Source: Burkholderia seminalis DSM 23518
GTDB taxonomy: Bacteria; Pseudomonadota; Gammaproteobacteria; Burkholderiales; Burkholderiaceae
NCBI RefSeq assembly: GCF_902832885.1
Contig: NZ_CADFDK010000002.1
Location: forward strand, 806,001 to 870,000
Direction: 5' to 3'
Length of the DNA stretch: 64,000 nucleotides
The translations under genes and the position numbers were made by a program. Below are positions 20,124-29,117 of the stretch, piece by piece (within the stretch, counting starts at the first letter, position 1; every line of letters starts with the position of its first letter). The notes under the pieces are model-generated. The model had not been told where the DNA came from. It was given only the letters and a program-made list of their open reading frames with translations, and made no database searches.

Positions 20124-21853
20124 GCCGCGCTCGCCATGTCGTTGCCGCCCGTACGCCGCGCATGGTCCGCGCCGGCCGTGTCGGCGGTAATCGCGGCGAT
20201 TCGCCCGTTCTCGAGCTTGACGAGCCGGTCGGCAAGATCGAAGTAGCGATCGTCGTGCGTGATGACCAGCACGGTCTTGCCGTTCGCCTTCAGCGCGGGC
20301 AACAGCGTGCGATAGAACACGTCCTTGAAGGCCGGGTCCTGATCGGCCGCCCATTCGTCGAAGACATAGAACGGTCGATCCTCCAGGAATGCGACCAGCA
20401 GCGCGAGGCGTTTGCGTTGACCTTGCGAAAGGGCGAGCGTGGAGAACGTGCCGTGCTCGATGCGCACCTTGTGGTCGAGTTGCAGCGCGACGAGCAACGT
20501 ACGTGCCATCCCTTCGCGTTCGCCGGTCAGGCCGAGCAGCGAATCGAACAGATGGAAATCGCTGAAGACCACCGAAAAACGCTGTCGATACGCGGCGCGC
20601 GTCGCGTCGTCCACGGCGACGCCGTCGACGAGCAGACGGCCGCGCTCGGGCGCGTAAAGGCCGACGAGCAGCTTCGCGAGCGTGGTCTTGCCGCTGCCGT
20701 TGCCGCCGACGAGATACACGAGTTCCCCCGCGTCGAAGGTCAGATCGATGGGCCCGAGCGTGAACAGGCCATCGTCGCTTTCGCGCACATAACGATGTTC
20801 GACACCCTCGAACACGATGCACGAGAATCCCTCGGCCGGGGTCGGTGCGGCGGCGGAATCGGCGTGATTGCCTGGTTCGGCCGGCAGCGCCGCCTCGAGC
20901 TCGCCGATGCGCTCGAACGCAACGCGTGCCGAGTTGAGCGATGGCAGCGCGGCGAGCAGCCCTTCGACCGGCATGATCAGATAGAGGAACACGAGCGCGT
21001 AGCCCGACATGACGTGCGCGTCGGCGCCGAACAGATGCGCGAGCACGAAAGTCGTCAGGCCGACGAAGCCGAACAGCAGCAAATTTCCCCAGCTTGCCGC
21101 GAGCGCGTGCAGCACATAACCGCGCGTGCGCTGCACGCGCACCGCCTCCACGTGCGGTGCGAGCTCGCTACCGACGAACGCGTTCGCACGCGCGCGATGC
21201 AGCTTGAGTTCCTTGGCGCCGTCGAACAACGCGCGAAACCGGTTCAGCAGCTTGTCCTCGCGGTCGCGCGATGCGCGCAGATGACGCAGCGCGCGGGTGC
21301 TCACCAGCTGCGTGCCGAGCGTGCCTGCCCCGAGCACGCCCAATGCGACCGCGAGGATCGGCAGCGACAGCATGCCGAGGTACGCGAGACACCCGACGAT
21401 CACGGCGCCCTGCATCGCCATGGAGGGCAGGCTCACGAAGAACACGACGATGCTGTCGAGATCCTGGGTCAGCGCGCCCATCGCGCGGGCCGCGCCGCAG
21501 CGCTCCAGATCGCGGAACGACGCGGCGGTAATGCGGCCGATCGTCTGCATGCGAAGTTGCGCCTTGACGCGTTGACCGAGATACATGAATAGCGCCTGCG
21601 AGCCGATGCGCGTCACGAGTACCAGCGCGGCGAGCAGCACGAAGCGCATGCCCAGGTGCATCAGTTGTGCGCCCGACGCTTGCAACGCCTGATTGATGAG
21701 GGCCACGAGCGCCGCGTTCGCGAAGCCGCTCGCGAGACTCGCGAGCAACGCGACCGGCAGCAGCCAGCGTGAGTAGCGGATCAATGAGGCAATCAGAGGC
21801 ATAAGTGGCGGAAGGTTCGTGCTGACGTGCAGGCTGCACGTGTCGTGTCTCAT
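20120..21853 (-). CDS. PvdE/SyrD-type cyclic-peptide (siderophore) export ABC transporter
   Basis: 577 residues as drawn. A six-helix membrane domain is fused to an ATPase with Walker A GGNGSGKTT, signature LSQGQRKRLAL and the hallmark FDEWAADQDPAFKDVFY, typical of PvdE, OrbE and SyrD exporters that move peptide siderophores or their precursors across the inner membrane. It heads a leftward operon of importer genes. The frame opens at 21853. Met18 at 21802 stands directly before the first membrane helix and may be the true start; neither site has a good Shine-Dalgarno. If 21802 is right, the repeat array at 21848-21867 is promoter or leader rather than coding. No peptide synthetase gene is nearby. 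Confidence 0.9.
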   Translation of the reverse strand: MRHDTCSLHVSTNLPPLMPLIASLIRYSRWLLPVALLASLASGFANAALVALINQALQASGAQLMHLGMRFVLLAALVLVTRIGSQALFMYLGQRVKAQLRMQTIGRITAASFRDLERCGAARAMGALTQDLDSIVVFFVSLPSMAMQGAVIVGCLAYLGMLSLPILAVALGVLGAGTLGTQLVSTRALRHLRASRDREDKLLNRFRALFDGAKELKLHRARANAFVGSELAPHVEAVRVQRTRGYVLHALAASWGNLLLFGFVGLTTFVLAHLFGADAHVMSGYALVFLYLIMPVEGLLAALPSLNSARVAFERIGELEAALPAEPGNHADSAAAPTPAEGFSCIVFEGVEHRYVRESDDGLFTLGPIDLTFDAGELVYLVGGNGSGKTTLAKLLVGLYAPERGRLLVDGVAVDDATRAAYRQRFSVVFSDFHLFDSLLGLTGEREGMARTLLVALQLDHKVRIEHGTFSTLALSQGQRKRLALLVAFLEDRPFYVFDEWAADQDPAFKDVFYRTLLPALKANGKTVLVITHDDRYFDLADRLVKLENGRIAAITADTAGADHARRTGGNDMASAA

Positions 21854-21867
21854 ACATGAGAATGAGA
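21848..21867. promoter_or_regulatory. Hexamer array, possible operator of the siderophore operon
   Basis: On the plus strand TCTCAT and ATGAGA form an inverted repeat around AC, and ATGAGA is repeated at once. Three copies of one hexamer in 20 bases at the head of the operon suggest a protein-binding site. It fits the 19-base Fur consensus poorly, so the divergent AraC protein is a better candidate binder. Confidence 0.35.
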
Positions 21868-21965
21868 CGTATTAAATATGTCGGACGGGATTTGGCCGTG
21901 ACCATTGATGGATAAGGAGATTAATGCCTCAAGCCGCCGAAAGGTAGACACCCGATATCGATTTT

Positions 21966-21996
21966 TTGACAAAATTTGGTGAATTTGAAATATCAT
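21966..21996 (+). promoter_or_regulatory. Promoter of the AraC-family regulator gene
   Basis: TTGACA at 21966-21971 is a perfect -35 box. AATATC or TATCAT follows at a 17- to 19-base spacing, in a very AT-rich stretch between the divergent exporter and regulator genes. Confidence 0.5.
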
Positions 21997-22022
21997 GGCT
22001 CACCTCCTTTCGACCGTCTCCG

Positions 22023-22808
22023 ATGAAGGCCTTCCTGCTCAAGCGCTATCCGCTGGCGCGGGTGCCGCTGCCGCGCGAAGTGGCCGCCACCCTCGTGAAT
22101 TACCGTCAAGGCGAACGCGTTGCCTGGCATCAGCATCGTCATGGCCAGCTCGTCTTTGCAGCCAAGGGCGTCGTCCGCGTGCTCACACCGGCCCGCACAT
22201 GGACACTCCCGCCGTCGCGGGCGGTGTGGCTGCCGTCGGACGTCGATCACGAACTGCACGCCGTGGGCGACACCGCGCTATGCAGCGTCTATGTGGAGCC
22301 CGAGGTGTTTCCGTGGTCCTGGGAAGAACCGGCGGTCATCGCCGTGTCGGTGTTGCTGCGGGAGCTCGCGCTCACGGTGGTCGACGGGGCGGATACTTAT
22401 ACGGCCACGAGCCGCGCCGGGCTGGCCGCGTCGTTGCTGATGAAAGTGCTCGCGGAAACGCCGAGCCTCGCCGAGCCTGGTGTGCCCTTGCCACGCGACG
22501 AACGCCTGCTCAAGCTGTGCGAGCACATGATGAACGACCCCGCAAGCGATCTCACGCTGGACTTCTGGGGCGAGCAATTCGGCGCCAGCGGCCGTACGCT
22601 CGCGCGCCGGCTGCATGCCGAGACGGGGCTGACGTTCGTGGCCTGGCGGCAGCAGATGCGTGTCGCGGAAGCGATCACGCGCCTCGCGCTCGGCCAGTCG
22701 GTTGCGCAGGTGGCGAAGGATCTCGGGTATCGCAGCGCGAGCGCGTTCATCGTCATGTTCCGGCGGATCACCGGCGAATCGCCGCAGCGATATCTCGCGG
22801 CAGGTTGA
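22023..22808 (+). CDS. AraC-family transcriptional regulator of the siderophore locus
   Basis: 261 residues. An N-terminal cupin sensor domain (WHQHRHGQLVFAAKGVVRV) is followed by an AraC DNA-binding domain from about 170 with both helix-turn-helix units (LDFWGEQFGASGRTLARRL and VAQVAKDLGYRSASAFIVMF). The arrangement resembles NimR/RipA-type proteins. It is divergent from the exporter-importer operon, so it probably controls it, perhaps with the siderophore as co-inducer as for PchR or AlcR. The ATG at 22023 starts the conserved sequence; the frame also opens with a TTG at 21966, but that TTG is part of the -35 box. Confidence 0.9.
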   Translation: MKAFLLKRYPLARVPLPREVAATLVNYRQGERVAWHQHRHGQLVFAAKGVVRVLTPARTWTLPPSRAVWLPSDVDHELHAVGDTALCSVYVEPEVFPWSWEEPAVIAVSVLLRELALTVVDGADTYTATSRAGLAASLLMKVLAETPSLAEPGVPLPRDERLLKLCEHMMNDPASDLTLDFWGEQFGASGRTLARRLHAETGLTFVAWRQQMRVAEAITRLALGQSVAQVAKDLGYRSASAFIVMFRRITGESPQRYLAAG

Positions 22809-23010
22809 GCGGCATGATTCGGACGGTCGGCGGTTCGGCGACATGACCGGCGGGAAACACGGAAATGGTGCAGTACCGGTCGCAATCGAAGTATGCTGTG
22901 GCGCGGCACGGCCCGTGCGCGATACGCGTCGCGCAACGGACGGCCGACCCGCGCCGTGAGTCATCCGGCGACCAGAAAAACAGACTTCGCCGGGAGTGGG
23001 GACGGTCATC

Positions 23011-24561
23011 ATGACCATGCTGCGTTCGTGGGGTGCGATTCTTTCGTTGCTGGCGCTCGTTGCGTGCGCCAGCCTTCCGCCGCAGGCCGATCGCGCGCCG
23101 ACGCATGCGTACACCGATACGGAACACACCCGCCTGGGCGCGGCGTTCCAGCAGCAGGCCAGCGCCCATCCCGGGCAGGATGCGTTCCATCTGCTGACCG
23201 ATCCGGTCGATGCGCTGGATGCGCGCGTGCTGCTGGCCGACCGGGCCGACCGGTCGCTGGATCTTCAGTACTACATCTGGCACGACGACCTGACCGGACA
23301 TGAACTGGCCGATGCGGTCATTCGCGCGGCCGATCGTGGCGTGCGCGTGCGCGCGCTGCTCGACGATCTCGGCACGAACGCGGACGACCGCAAGCTGCTC
23401 GAGATCAGTTCGCATCCGAACATCGAGATCCGGTTGTTCAATCCGGTGGCCACGCGCCGGTTCAAGAAGATCGGCACGGTGTTCGAGTTCGCGCGCGTCA
23501 ACCGGCGCATGCACAACAAGGCGATGATCGCGGACAACCAAGTGGCGATCGTCGGTGGCCGCAATATCGGCGACGAGTACTTCGGCGCATCGTCGATGCT
23601 GGAGTTCGGCGATCTCGACGTCGTCGTCCACGGTCCGGCCGTGAAGGACATCTCGACCGAATTCGATACGTTCTGGAATTCTCCGTACGCGTATCCGATC
23701 GATGCGCTGGTCGGGCACGATGCGGCGCCGGGCGGGCTCGATCGCGAGCGCGAACGGCTGCGCGACTACCTGCGGGCGATGGAGGACAATCCGTACGTGC
23801 TCGAGGCCCGGCAGCGGCTCGACCAGATCGTGCATGGGCAGGGCACGGAACTGTCGTGGGGGCACGCGACGGTGCTGTACGACGATCCGTCGAAGATCGC
23901 GCATGCGCCGAAGGACGCCGACGGACACCTGATGCCGCAGCTGCGCGCGCTTGCATTGCAGCCTCGGCACGACCTGCTGATCGTGTCGCCGTATTTCGTG
24001 CCGGGCAAGGAGGCCGTCGAACGATTGCGGGCGCTTACGGCGCGCGGCGTGCGCGTGACGGTGCTGACCAACTCGCTTGCGTCGACCGACGTGGCGGCCG
24101 TGCATGCCGGCTATCGGCATTATCGAAGCGATCTGGTGAAGGCCGGCGTGCGGCTCTACGAGCGGCGGCCGTCGGGCGACAAGAGCATTTCGAAGCAGGT
24201 CATCATCGGCTCGTCGCGCGCGTCGCTGCACGCAAAGACTTACGTGTTCGATCACACGAGCATTTTCATCGGATCGATGAATCTCGATCCGCGCTCGTTG
24301 AACCTCAATACGGAGATCGGCGTTTACTGCGAGAGCCCGGCGATTGCGTCCCAGGTGGCGAACGATCTCGAAGCGCGACTCGACCGGATCGCGTGGCGTG
24401 TCGAGCCGCGCACCGATGCGGCCGGGCAGGGGCGGCTCAAGTGGATCCAGACCGATGCGGACGGGAAGGTCACCGAGATCGATCACGAGCCGGAGGTTTC
24501 AGCGGCGCGACGAATGGAAGTCTGGTTTCTGGGGTTGTTTCCGATCGAATCGCAACTGTGA
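23011..24561 (+). CDS. Phospholipase D family lipoprotein (cardiolipin-synthase-like)
   Basis: 516 residues. The N-terminus is a lipoprotein signal with lipobox LVAC. Two HKD motifs define the PLD fold: H168-x-K170-x4-D175 (MHNKAMIAD) followed by VGGRNIGDEYF, and H407-x-K409-x4-D414 (LHAKTYVFD) followed by IGSMNLDPRS. Members include ClsC-type cardiolipin synthases and secreted phospholipases; the long spacing and the GGRNIGDEYFGAS stretch fit the ClsC group. The lipid anchor implies action at the periplasmic face. I start at the ATG at 23011 after GGGAGTGGGG rather than at an earlier GTG. It converges with the MocR gene, 7 bases apart. Confidence 0.88.
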   Translation: MTMLRSWGAILSLLALVACASLPPQADRAPTHAYTDTEHTRLGAAFQQQASAHPGQDAFHLLTDPVDALDARVLLADRADRSLDLQYYIWHDDLTGHELADAVIRAADRGVRVRALLDDLGTNADDRKLLEISSHPNIEIRLFNPVATRRFKKIGTVFEFARVNRRMHNKAMIADNQVAIVGGRNIGDEYFGASSMLEFGDLDVVVHGPAVKDISTEFDTFWNSPYAYPIDALVGHDAAPGGLDRERERLRDYLRAMEDNPYVLEARQRLDQIVHGQGTELSWGHATVLYDDPSKIAHAPKDADGHLMPQLRALALQPRHDLLIVSPYFVPGKEAVERLRALTARGVRVTVLTNSLASTDVAAVHAGYRHYRSDLVKAGVRLYERRPSGDKSISKQVIIGSSRASLHAKTYVFDHTSIFIGSMNLDPRSLNLNTEIGVYCESPAIASQVANDLEARLDRIAWRVEPRTDAAGQGRLKWIQTDADGKVTEIDHEPEVSAARRMEVWFLGLFPIESQL

Positions 24562-24568
24562 GCGCCGC

Positions 24569-26035
24569 TCAGCGGCGCGGGCGGCCGAATCGTTCGATGA
24601 CGGCCGCGAACTGCGTCGTCGCCGTTTCGATCGTCGCGTCGTCCAGCCCGGAATAGCCGAGCACGAAGCCGTTGTACGCGCGGCCCTCGCCGACGCGATA
24701 GCTGCTCAGCGGCTGCAGCAGCAGGCCATGCGCGGAGGCGGCGCGCGCGACTTCGGCGTCGTGCAGCGGCGCCGCGAGATCCGCCGACAGATGCATGCCG
24801 CCCGGGCTGTCACGCACGCTCAACACGGTGCGGAGGTGGCGCGCGAGGGCCGACTCGAGGCGGCTGCGCCGGTCGGCATAACGCGACTTCATCGTGCGCA
24901 GATGCCGTGCAAAGAGGCCGGTGTCGATGAATTCGGTCATCGCGAGCTGATCGGCCGAATGACCGCGATGGACGAGCTCGCGCAGCGTCCGGGTGAAGTG
25001 CTCGACGAGGGCTGGCGGCACGACCATGAAGCCGAGCCGAAGCGCCGGAAACATCGTCTTGCTGAACGTGCCGAGATAACAGACCGGCGCGTCGGGATGC
25101 AGGCCCTGTATCGCGGGCAGCGGCTGGCCGCCGTGACGGAATTCGCTGTCGTAGTCGTCCTCGATGATCCATGCCCCGCACGCGCGTGCATGCTCGACGA
25201 GCGTTGCACGCCGTTCCGGGCTCATCAGCGCGCCGAGCGGGTATTGATGCGAGGGCGTCGTATAGATCAGCCGGGGCGGCTGGTTACGCCACTGCTCGTC
25301 GGTGGGCGCCATCCCTTCGTGATCGACCTCGATCGGCACGAGATTCAGGCCGGTCGACCGGAAGGCCGTCCGGGCGCCGTTGTAGCAGGGGTTCTCGAGC
25401 CAGCCGTATTCGCCGGGATTCGCGAGCATGCGCGCGCACAATTCGAGGCTGCCTTGCGTGCCGTCGGTGATGAATACCTGGCCTGTGTCGCACCGCACGC
25501 CGCGCGACACGCGGATGTAGGCGGCCACCGCGCGCCTGAGTTCGGGCAGCCCTTCGACCGGGCCATACGCGAGCTGCGCGGGCTTGATGGTTTTCCACGC
25601 ACGCTCGATGCAACGACGCCACTGCGCAACCGGGAATTCGTCCAGTGACGGGAGGCCGGGGACGAACGGCAGCATGCGTTCGGGCTCGGGATCGGCGCTC
25701 TCCAGCCCGTGCACGCGCGCCGACAGTTGCACTGCCGGCGAGCCGTCGTCATGCGTGGCGCCTGCCCGGCCGCATCCGTCCCATAGCGTGATCGTGCCGT
25801 TGCGCGTGGCGGCCACGAAGCCTTCTTCCGCCAGGCGCTCGTACGCATAGACCGCCGAATTACGGGCAATGCCCAGCTCGGCCGCGAGCACGCGCGTCGA
25901 TACGAGCCGCGTGCCGGGGGGAAGATGCCCGTCGAGCAGCAGTGCGCGCAGGCTCCGGTACAGCGCTTCCTGCTGGCTGTGTCGAGTCGTGCCGTCCTGC
26001 CGGGAGCGCGACGAGATGAGCAGCGCGAGATCCAT
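24569..26035 (-). CDS. MocR/PdxR-type GntR regulator with aminotransferase domain
   Basis: 488 residues. A GntR winged helix (about 20-90, PGTRLVSTRVLAAELGIARNSAVYAYERL) is joined to a fold-type I aminotransferase domain with the PLP lysine in TFSKTMFPALRLGFMV. Family members sense PLP or an amino compound and control the divergent gene. The divergent neighbour encodes a pyridoxamine-phosphate-oxidase-like protein, so control of vitamin B6 or a related flavin reaction is a fair inference. The start codes for MDLALLISSRS. No operator repeat was convincing by eye in the 234 bases between the divergent genes. Confidence 0.92.
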   Translation of the reverse strand: MDLALLISSRSRQDGTTRHSQQEALYRSLRALLLDGHLPPGTRLVSTRVLAAELGIARNSAVYAYERLAEEGFVAATRNGTITLWDGCGRAGATHDDGSPAVQLSARVHGLESADPEPERMLPFVPGLPSLDEFPVAQWRRCIERAWKTIKPAQLAYGPVEGLPELRRAVAAYIRVSRGVRCDTGQVFITDGTQGSLELCARMLANPGEYGWLENPCYNGARTAFRSTGLNLVPIEVDHEGMAPTDEQWRNQPPRLIYTTPSHQYPLGALMSPERRATLVEHARACGAWIIEDDYDSEFRHGGQPLPAIQGLHPDAPVCYLGTFSKTMFPALRLGFMVVPPALVEHFTRTLRELVHRGHSADQLAMTEFIDTGLFARHLRTMKSRYADRRSRLESALARHLRTVLSVRDSPGGMHLSADLAAPLHDAEVARAASAHGLLLQPLSSYRVGEGRAYNGFVLGYSGLDDATIETATTQFAAVIERFGRPRR

Positions 26036-26269
26036 GGGCTGGTTCCAGAAATTTCCGTTGTGCTGGTTCTTTTGAAGATGCCACGCGCATCGTATCGTTC
26101 ACGTTCTTGCGATGTGCCCCGGCGCGCGGGGCGTTCCTGCGATCGTCGAGCGTATTGCACGCGCGTATTGTGATCGATTTGACGCGCGGCTGTCGACGCG
26201 CCCGGCGGCCGTACATGCGGGCGTCAACGCCCCACGATACCGATTTGATTCACTTCGCAATCCGAATAT

Positions 26270-26920
26270 ATGAAAATCATGACCGCCATTTCTTCCTCGC
26301 CGCTGACCACCATTCGCCGCCTGTCCGAGCTGGCCAGTCACGATCGCGCGATGCTCCACCGCATCGTGGACGAGGCCTATGTCTGCCATATCGCGTTCGG
26401 CGACGGCGAGCACACGCACTGCATCCCGACCGCGCACTGGCGGCGGGGCGACGACCTTTATATTCATGGATCCAATGGCAGCCGGATGATCAAGGCGCTA
26501 TCGGCGGGCGTGCAGGCTTCGGTCGCGATCACGTTGCTCGACGGCCTCGTGCTGGCGAAGTCGGCCTTCAACCATTCGATGAATTACCGGTCCGCGGTGA
26601 TCTACGGGCGGTTCGACGCGGTGGAGGACGGTGCGGAAAAACGCGCGGCGCTGGACGCCTTGATGGACAAGATCGCGCCCGGCCGCAGGCATGAAGCGCG
26701 GCCGGGCAATTCGAAGGAAATCAATGCGACCAGCGTGCTGCGGATTGCGATGGACGAAGCGGCGGTGAAAATCAGCGATTCGCTGCCGTCCGACAAGGAC
26801 GAGGATCTGGCGTTTGCGGTGTGGACCGGAATACTGCCGCTGAAGACGGCGCTCGGCACACCGGTGCATGCGGACGGCGGCGTGCCCGTGCCGGACTACG
26901 TGCGGAGCTGGGCCGATTGA
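26270..26920 (+). CDS. Pyridoxamine 5'-phosphate oxidase-related flavin-binding protein
   Basis: 216 residues, a split-barrel FMN-binding fold. Typical parts are VDEAYVCHIAFGDGEHTHCIPTAHWRRGDDLYIHGS, AITLLDGLVLAKSAFNHSMNYRSAVIYGRF and a C-terminal region with VWTGILPLKTALGTPVHAD. It matches the group often annotated as Npd- or PPOX-like proteins, not canonical PdxH. The reaction is unknown. It is divergent from the MocR-type regulator and probably its main target. The ATG at 26270 is the first; another lies at 26279. Nothing marks a clear ribosome site. Confidence 0.85.
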   Translation: MKIMTAISSSPLTTIRRLSELASHDRAMLHRIVDEAYVCHIAFGDGEHTHCIPTAHWRRGDDLYIHGSNGSRMIKALSAGVQASVAITLLDGLVLAKSAFNHSMNYRSAVIYGRFDAVEDGAEKRAALDALMDKIAPGRRHEARPGNSKEINATSVLRIAMDEAAVKISDSLPSDKDEDLAFAVWTGILPLKTALGTPVHADGGVPVPDYVRSWAD

Positions 26921-26971
26921 TCGGCGGATCGCCCGACGGCAGCGCGGCATTCGCGCTACCGTCGGCGGGAC

Positions 26972-28666
26972 TTACCCCGGATGATGCTCGTGCGACTCAT
27001 GCTGCGGGTGGGATTCGGGCGGGTGCGGATGCGGCGCCGCCGCGTGCTCGGTTGCCGGTTGCCGAGGGCGCGGTGCCGCGTGTTCCTGCAGCGGCGCTTC
27101 GGCGTGCGGCTGCATCTCCTTGCGTTGCTGCTGCTGAGCCTCGTTGCGTTGCTGGGCATCCGCGCGTTGCTGCTGCGCTTCGTTGCGTTGCTGGGCGTCC
27201 GCGTGTTGTTGCTGCGCTTCGTTACGTTGCTGGGCCTGCGCGCGTTCCTGTTGTTGCGCTTCGTTGCGTTGCTGCAGCGCTTCGCGTTGCTGCGCCGCGT
27301 TATGCTGTTGCATTTCCTCGCGTTGTTGTTGCTGTGCTGCCGCATGATTTTCCTGCGCGGCTGCACGCTCCTGTTGCATCGCCTGCTGCCGCTCGTTGTG
27401 CGTCGTGCCGGACGGATGCTGCGCCGGTGCCACGGCATGTGGCGCATTCGCACGGTTTTGCGCGAATGCTTCTGGCGCGGGTCGCGTGCCGGGGCGCGCG
27501 TCGTTCGCGCCAAAATGCGGCATCGTCATCGGCGCTGCGCCCGCGCGCGGCGCCATGGCCTGTCCGCGCATCGGTTCGGCACCCGGCTGTGCGGCATTGC
27601 GTTCGATCGTCGTGTTGTTGGTGGTGACGTTGCCGCCGTAGTTGTTCGTGATGCGCGTGTTGCGGATGTTGGTGATGTTGTTGATCACGGTGGTCGACTT
27701 CGTCACGTACGTGGTGTGGTTGTACACCACGGCCGGGCGCTGCCACCCGCCGTTCCACCTTGGGCCTTCCGGATGCGGTGCCCCCCAGTTCACGCCCCAC
27801 GCATGCCAGCCCCAGTCGTGGTGTCCGAAGATCGCGGCGCCGACGGCGATGCCGACGCCGAACGTGATCACGCTGGCCGCCACGACTTCGCCGGTGCTGT
27901 ATGCGGGCGGCCGGTAAACGTAGCCGGGGTAGGCCGATACCGGCTCGCCGTAGACGACGGTCGGATTGTACGACGGCACGTACACGACATCCGGCTGCGC
28001 GGGCTCGATCTCGATTGCCTGCCCGGGCGGCGGCACGATCGCCCGCCCGGCGTACCCCACGGGCGCGTCGGTGGCCGGCGTATAGCCGGTCGGCGCGGCC
28101 CGCGCGACTTGCGTGACGCGTATCTGGCCGCCCGAGCGGAGATGGCCGGACGTCTGGGCGCGCTGGCGCATCACCTGGATCGCGTTCATCACGTCGGTCG
28201 GATCGTTGTAGTACGCCTGGCCGAGCGACGTGGTCCAGACCGGGTTTGACGCCATCTGCGACAGCACCGCGGGGAAGGCGGTCAGCGCCTTGACGGACGG
28301 GTCCCACGGCTGCGCATCGGCGGCGGCCGCGAGTGCCTGCCCCTTCAATGCCGGATTCTGCGTGACCCAATTGTTCGCGGCGCTCACCTGGTCCGGATAC
28401 GTCGCACCCGCCAGCACCAGCGCGACGAGCTTGTCGGGGAACAGCGCGATCGGCGCGACCATCTGGTAGAGCTGGTCGGCGCTCGGCGGCGTGTAGGCAA
28501 CGGGTGTCGAGGCCGGCTGCGCGGCCGCCGCCGCGCTCGCGTCGCTCGCCGGTGCGGCGGGGCTGCCGTCGCCGTTCTTGTTGCAGGCCGACAGGCCGAG
28601 CAGCGACACGATGAGGGACGAAGCGATCAACGTCCTGACGGGGCGGTGTGCACGTGTGTTGTTCAT
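26972..28666 (-). CDS. DUF3300 lipoprotein with Gln/Asn-rich repeat tail
   Basis: 564 residues. A lipoprotein signal ends in the lipobox LSAC. The DUF3300 domain (about 50-300) contains LYQMVAPIALFPDKLVALVL, YPDQVSAANNWV and PDVVYVPSYNPTVVYG. Then comes an Asn/Thr-rich part, and the last 150 residues are dominated by Gln, Ala, Glu and Asn in a 13-residue repeat, ending in a His-rich stretch (ESHPQHESHEHHPG). The function of the domain is unknown; the lipid anchor places it at the outer membrane or periplasm. I start at the ATG at 28666, since the lipoprotein signal begins there; the frame extends 246 bases upstream without meaning. Confidence 0.85.
   Translation of the reverse strand: MNNTRAHRPVRTLIASSLIVSLLGLSACNKNGDGSPAAPASDASAAAAAQPASTPVAYTPPSADQLYQMVAPIALFPDKLVALVLAGATYPDQVSAANNWVTQNPALKGQALAAAADAQPWDPSVKALTAFPAVLSQMASNPVWTTSLGQAYYNDPTDVMNAIQVMRQRAQTSGHLRSGGQIRVTQVARAAPTGYTPATDAPVGYAGRAIVPPPGQAIEIEPAQPDVVYVPSYNPTVVYGEPVSAYPGYVYRPPAYSTGEVVAASVITFGVGIAVGAAIFGHHDWGWHAWGVNWGAPHPEGPRWNGGWQRPAVVYNHTTYVTKSTTVINNITNIRNTRITNNYGGNVTTNNTTIERNAAQPGAEPMRGQAMAPRAGAAPMTMPHFGANDARPGTRPAPEAFAQNRANAPHAVAPAQHPSGTTHNERQQAMQQERAAAQENHAAAQQQQREEMQQHNAAQQREALQQRNEAQQQERAQAQQRNEAQQQHADAQQRNEAQQQRADAQQRNEAQQQQRKEMQPHAEAPLQEHAAPRPRQPATEHAAAPHPHPPESHPQHESHEHHPG
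27136..27300. repeat. Tandem 39-base repeats within the DUF3300 gene
   Basis: Copies of a unit beginning TTCGTTGCGTTGCTG start at about 27141, 27180, 27219 and 27261. The spacing is 39, 39 and 42 bases, so frame is kept. On the coding strand each unit gives AQQRNEAQQQxAD or a close variant. Copy number is likely to vary between strains. Confidence 0.85.
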
Positions 28667-29013
28667 GTTGTTGTCCGTTCGGTGTGGAGGCAGCGTTGGC
28701 AGGCACGCGGGCTGCGCGATCGGCTTGAGCACCGTGCCGCGATCGTCCGCGCCTGCGCCGGCGGCAGCGGCCGGCGCAGGCGGCAAGATCGTGTTCGCAT
28801 GATGGAAGTCCCGCGACGAATCGTCATATTCGGTTAAACGCACGACACGCGCGGAAGTTGTCGGAGCGTTGTGTAACAGTGTGTACCTTGCGGTCCGTAA
28901 GCGGGCGGGCACCCGGCGGGTAAGGAACCTGAAAGTTGCTGGCGCAACGATTGCAAGGTCGGCGCGCGTATCGTCACGCCCGATGCTGCTTCGCGAGCTG
29001 ACGCGGAATGCAG
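28667..29013. other. Gap upstream of the DUF3300 gene
   Basis: About 350 bases between the DUF3300 start and the terminator of the sedolisin gene. It should hold the DUF3300 promoter. I see no coding frame with sense and no clear promoter boxes. Confidence 0.5.
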
Positions 29014-29049
29014 AAAACCCGCGACGGCTTGCACCTGTCGCGGGCTTTT
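29014..29049. terminator. Bidirectional terminator after the sedolisin gene
   Basis: An 8-base-pair GC-rich stem (29018-29025 with 29037-29044), with A4 before and T4 after. It lies about 70 bases beyond the stop of the leftward peptidase gene and is placed to end its transcript. Confidence 0.7.
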
Positions 29050-29117
29050 ACGCGGTTGCGTGCGGTCCCGGGCGCGCGTAACGACGCGCACGCGGAACCG
29101 CGTCGGTCATCGGCGCA

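Noticed and set aside
13675-23000. Genomic island with attachment-site repeat from the tRNA-Ile2 3' end
   Set aside because: I found no second copy of the tRNA 3' end near the far edge of the siderophore locus and no integrase gene.
26981-28249. Plus-strand Leu/Arg-rich frame opposite the DUF3300 gene
   Set aside because: It is the reverse of the Gln-rich repeats; the Leu runs come from CAG/CTG complementarity.
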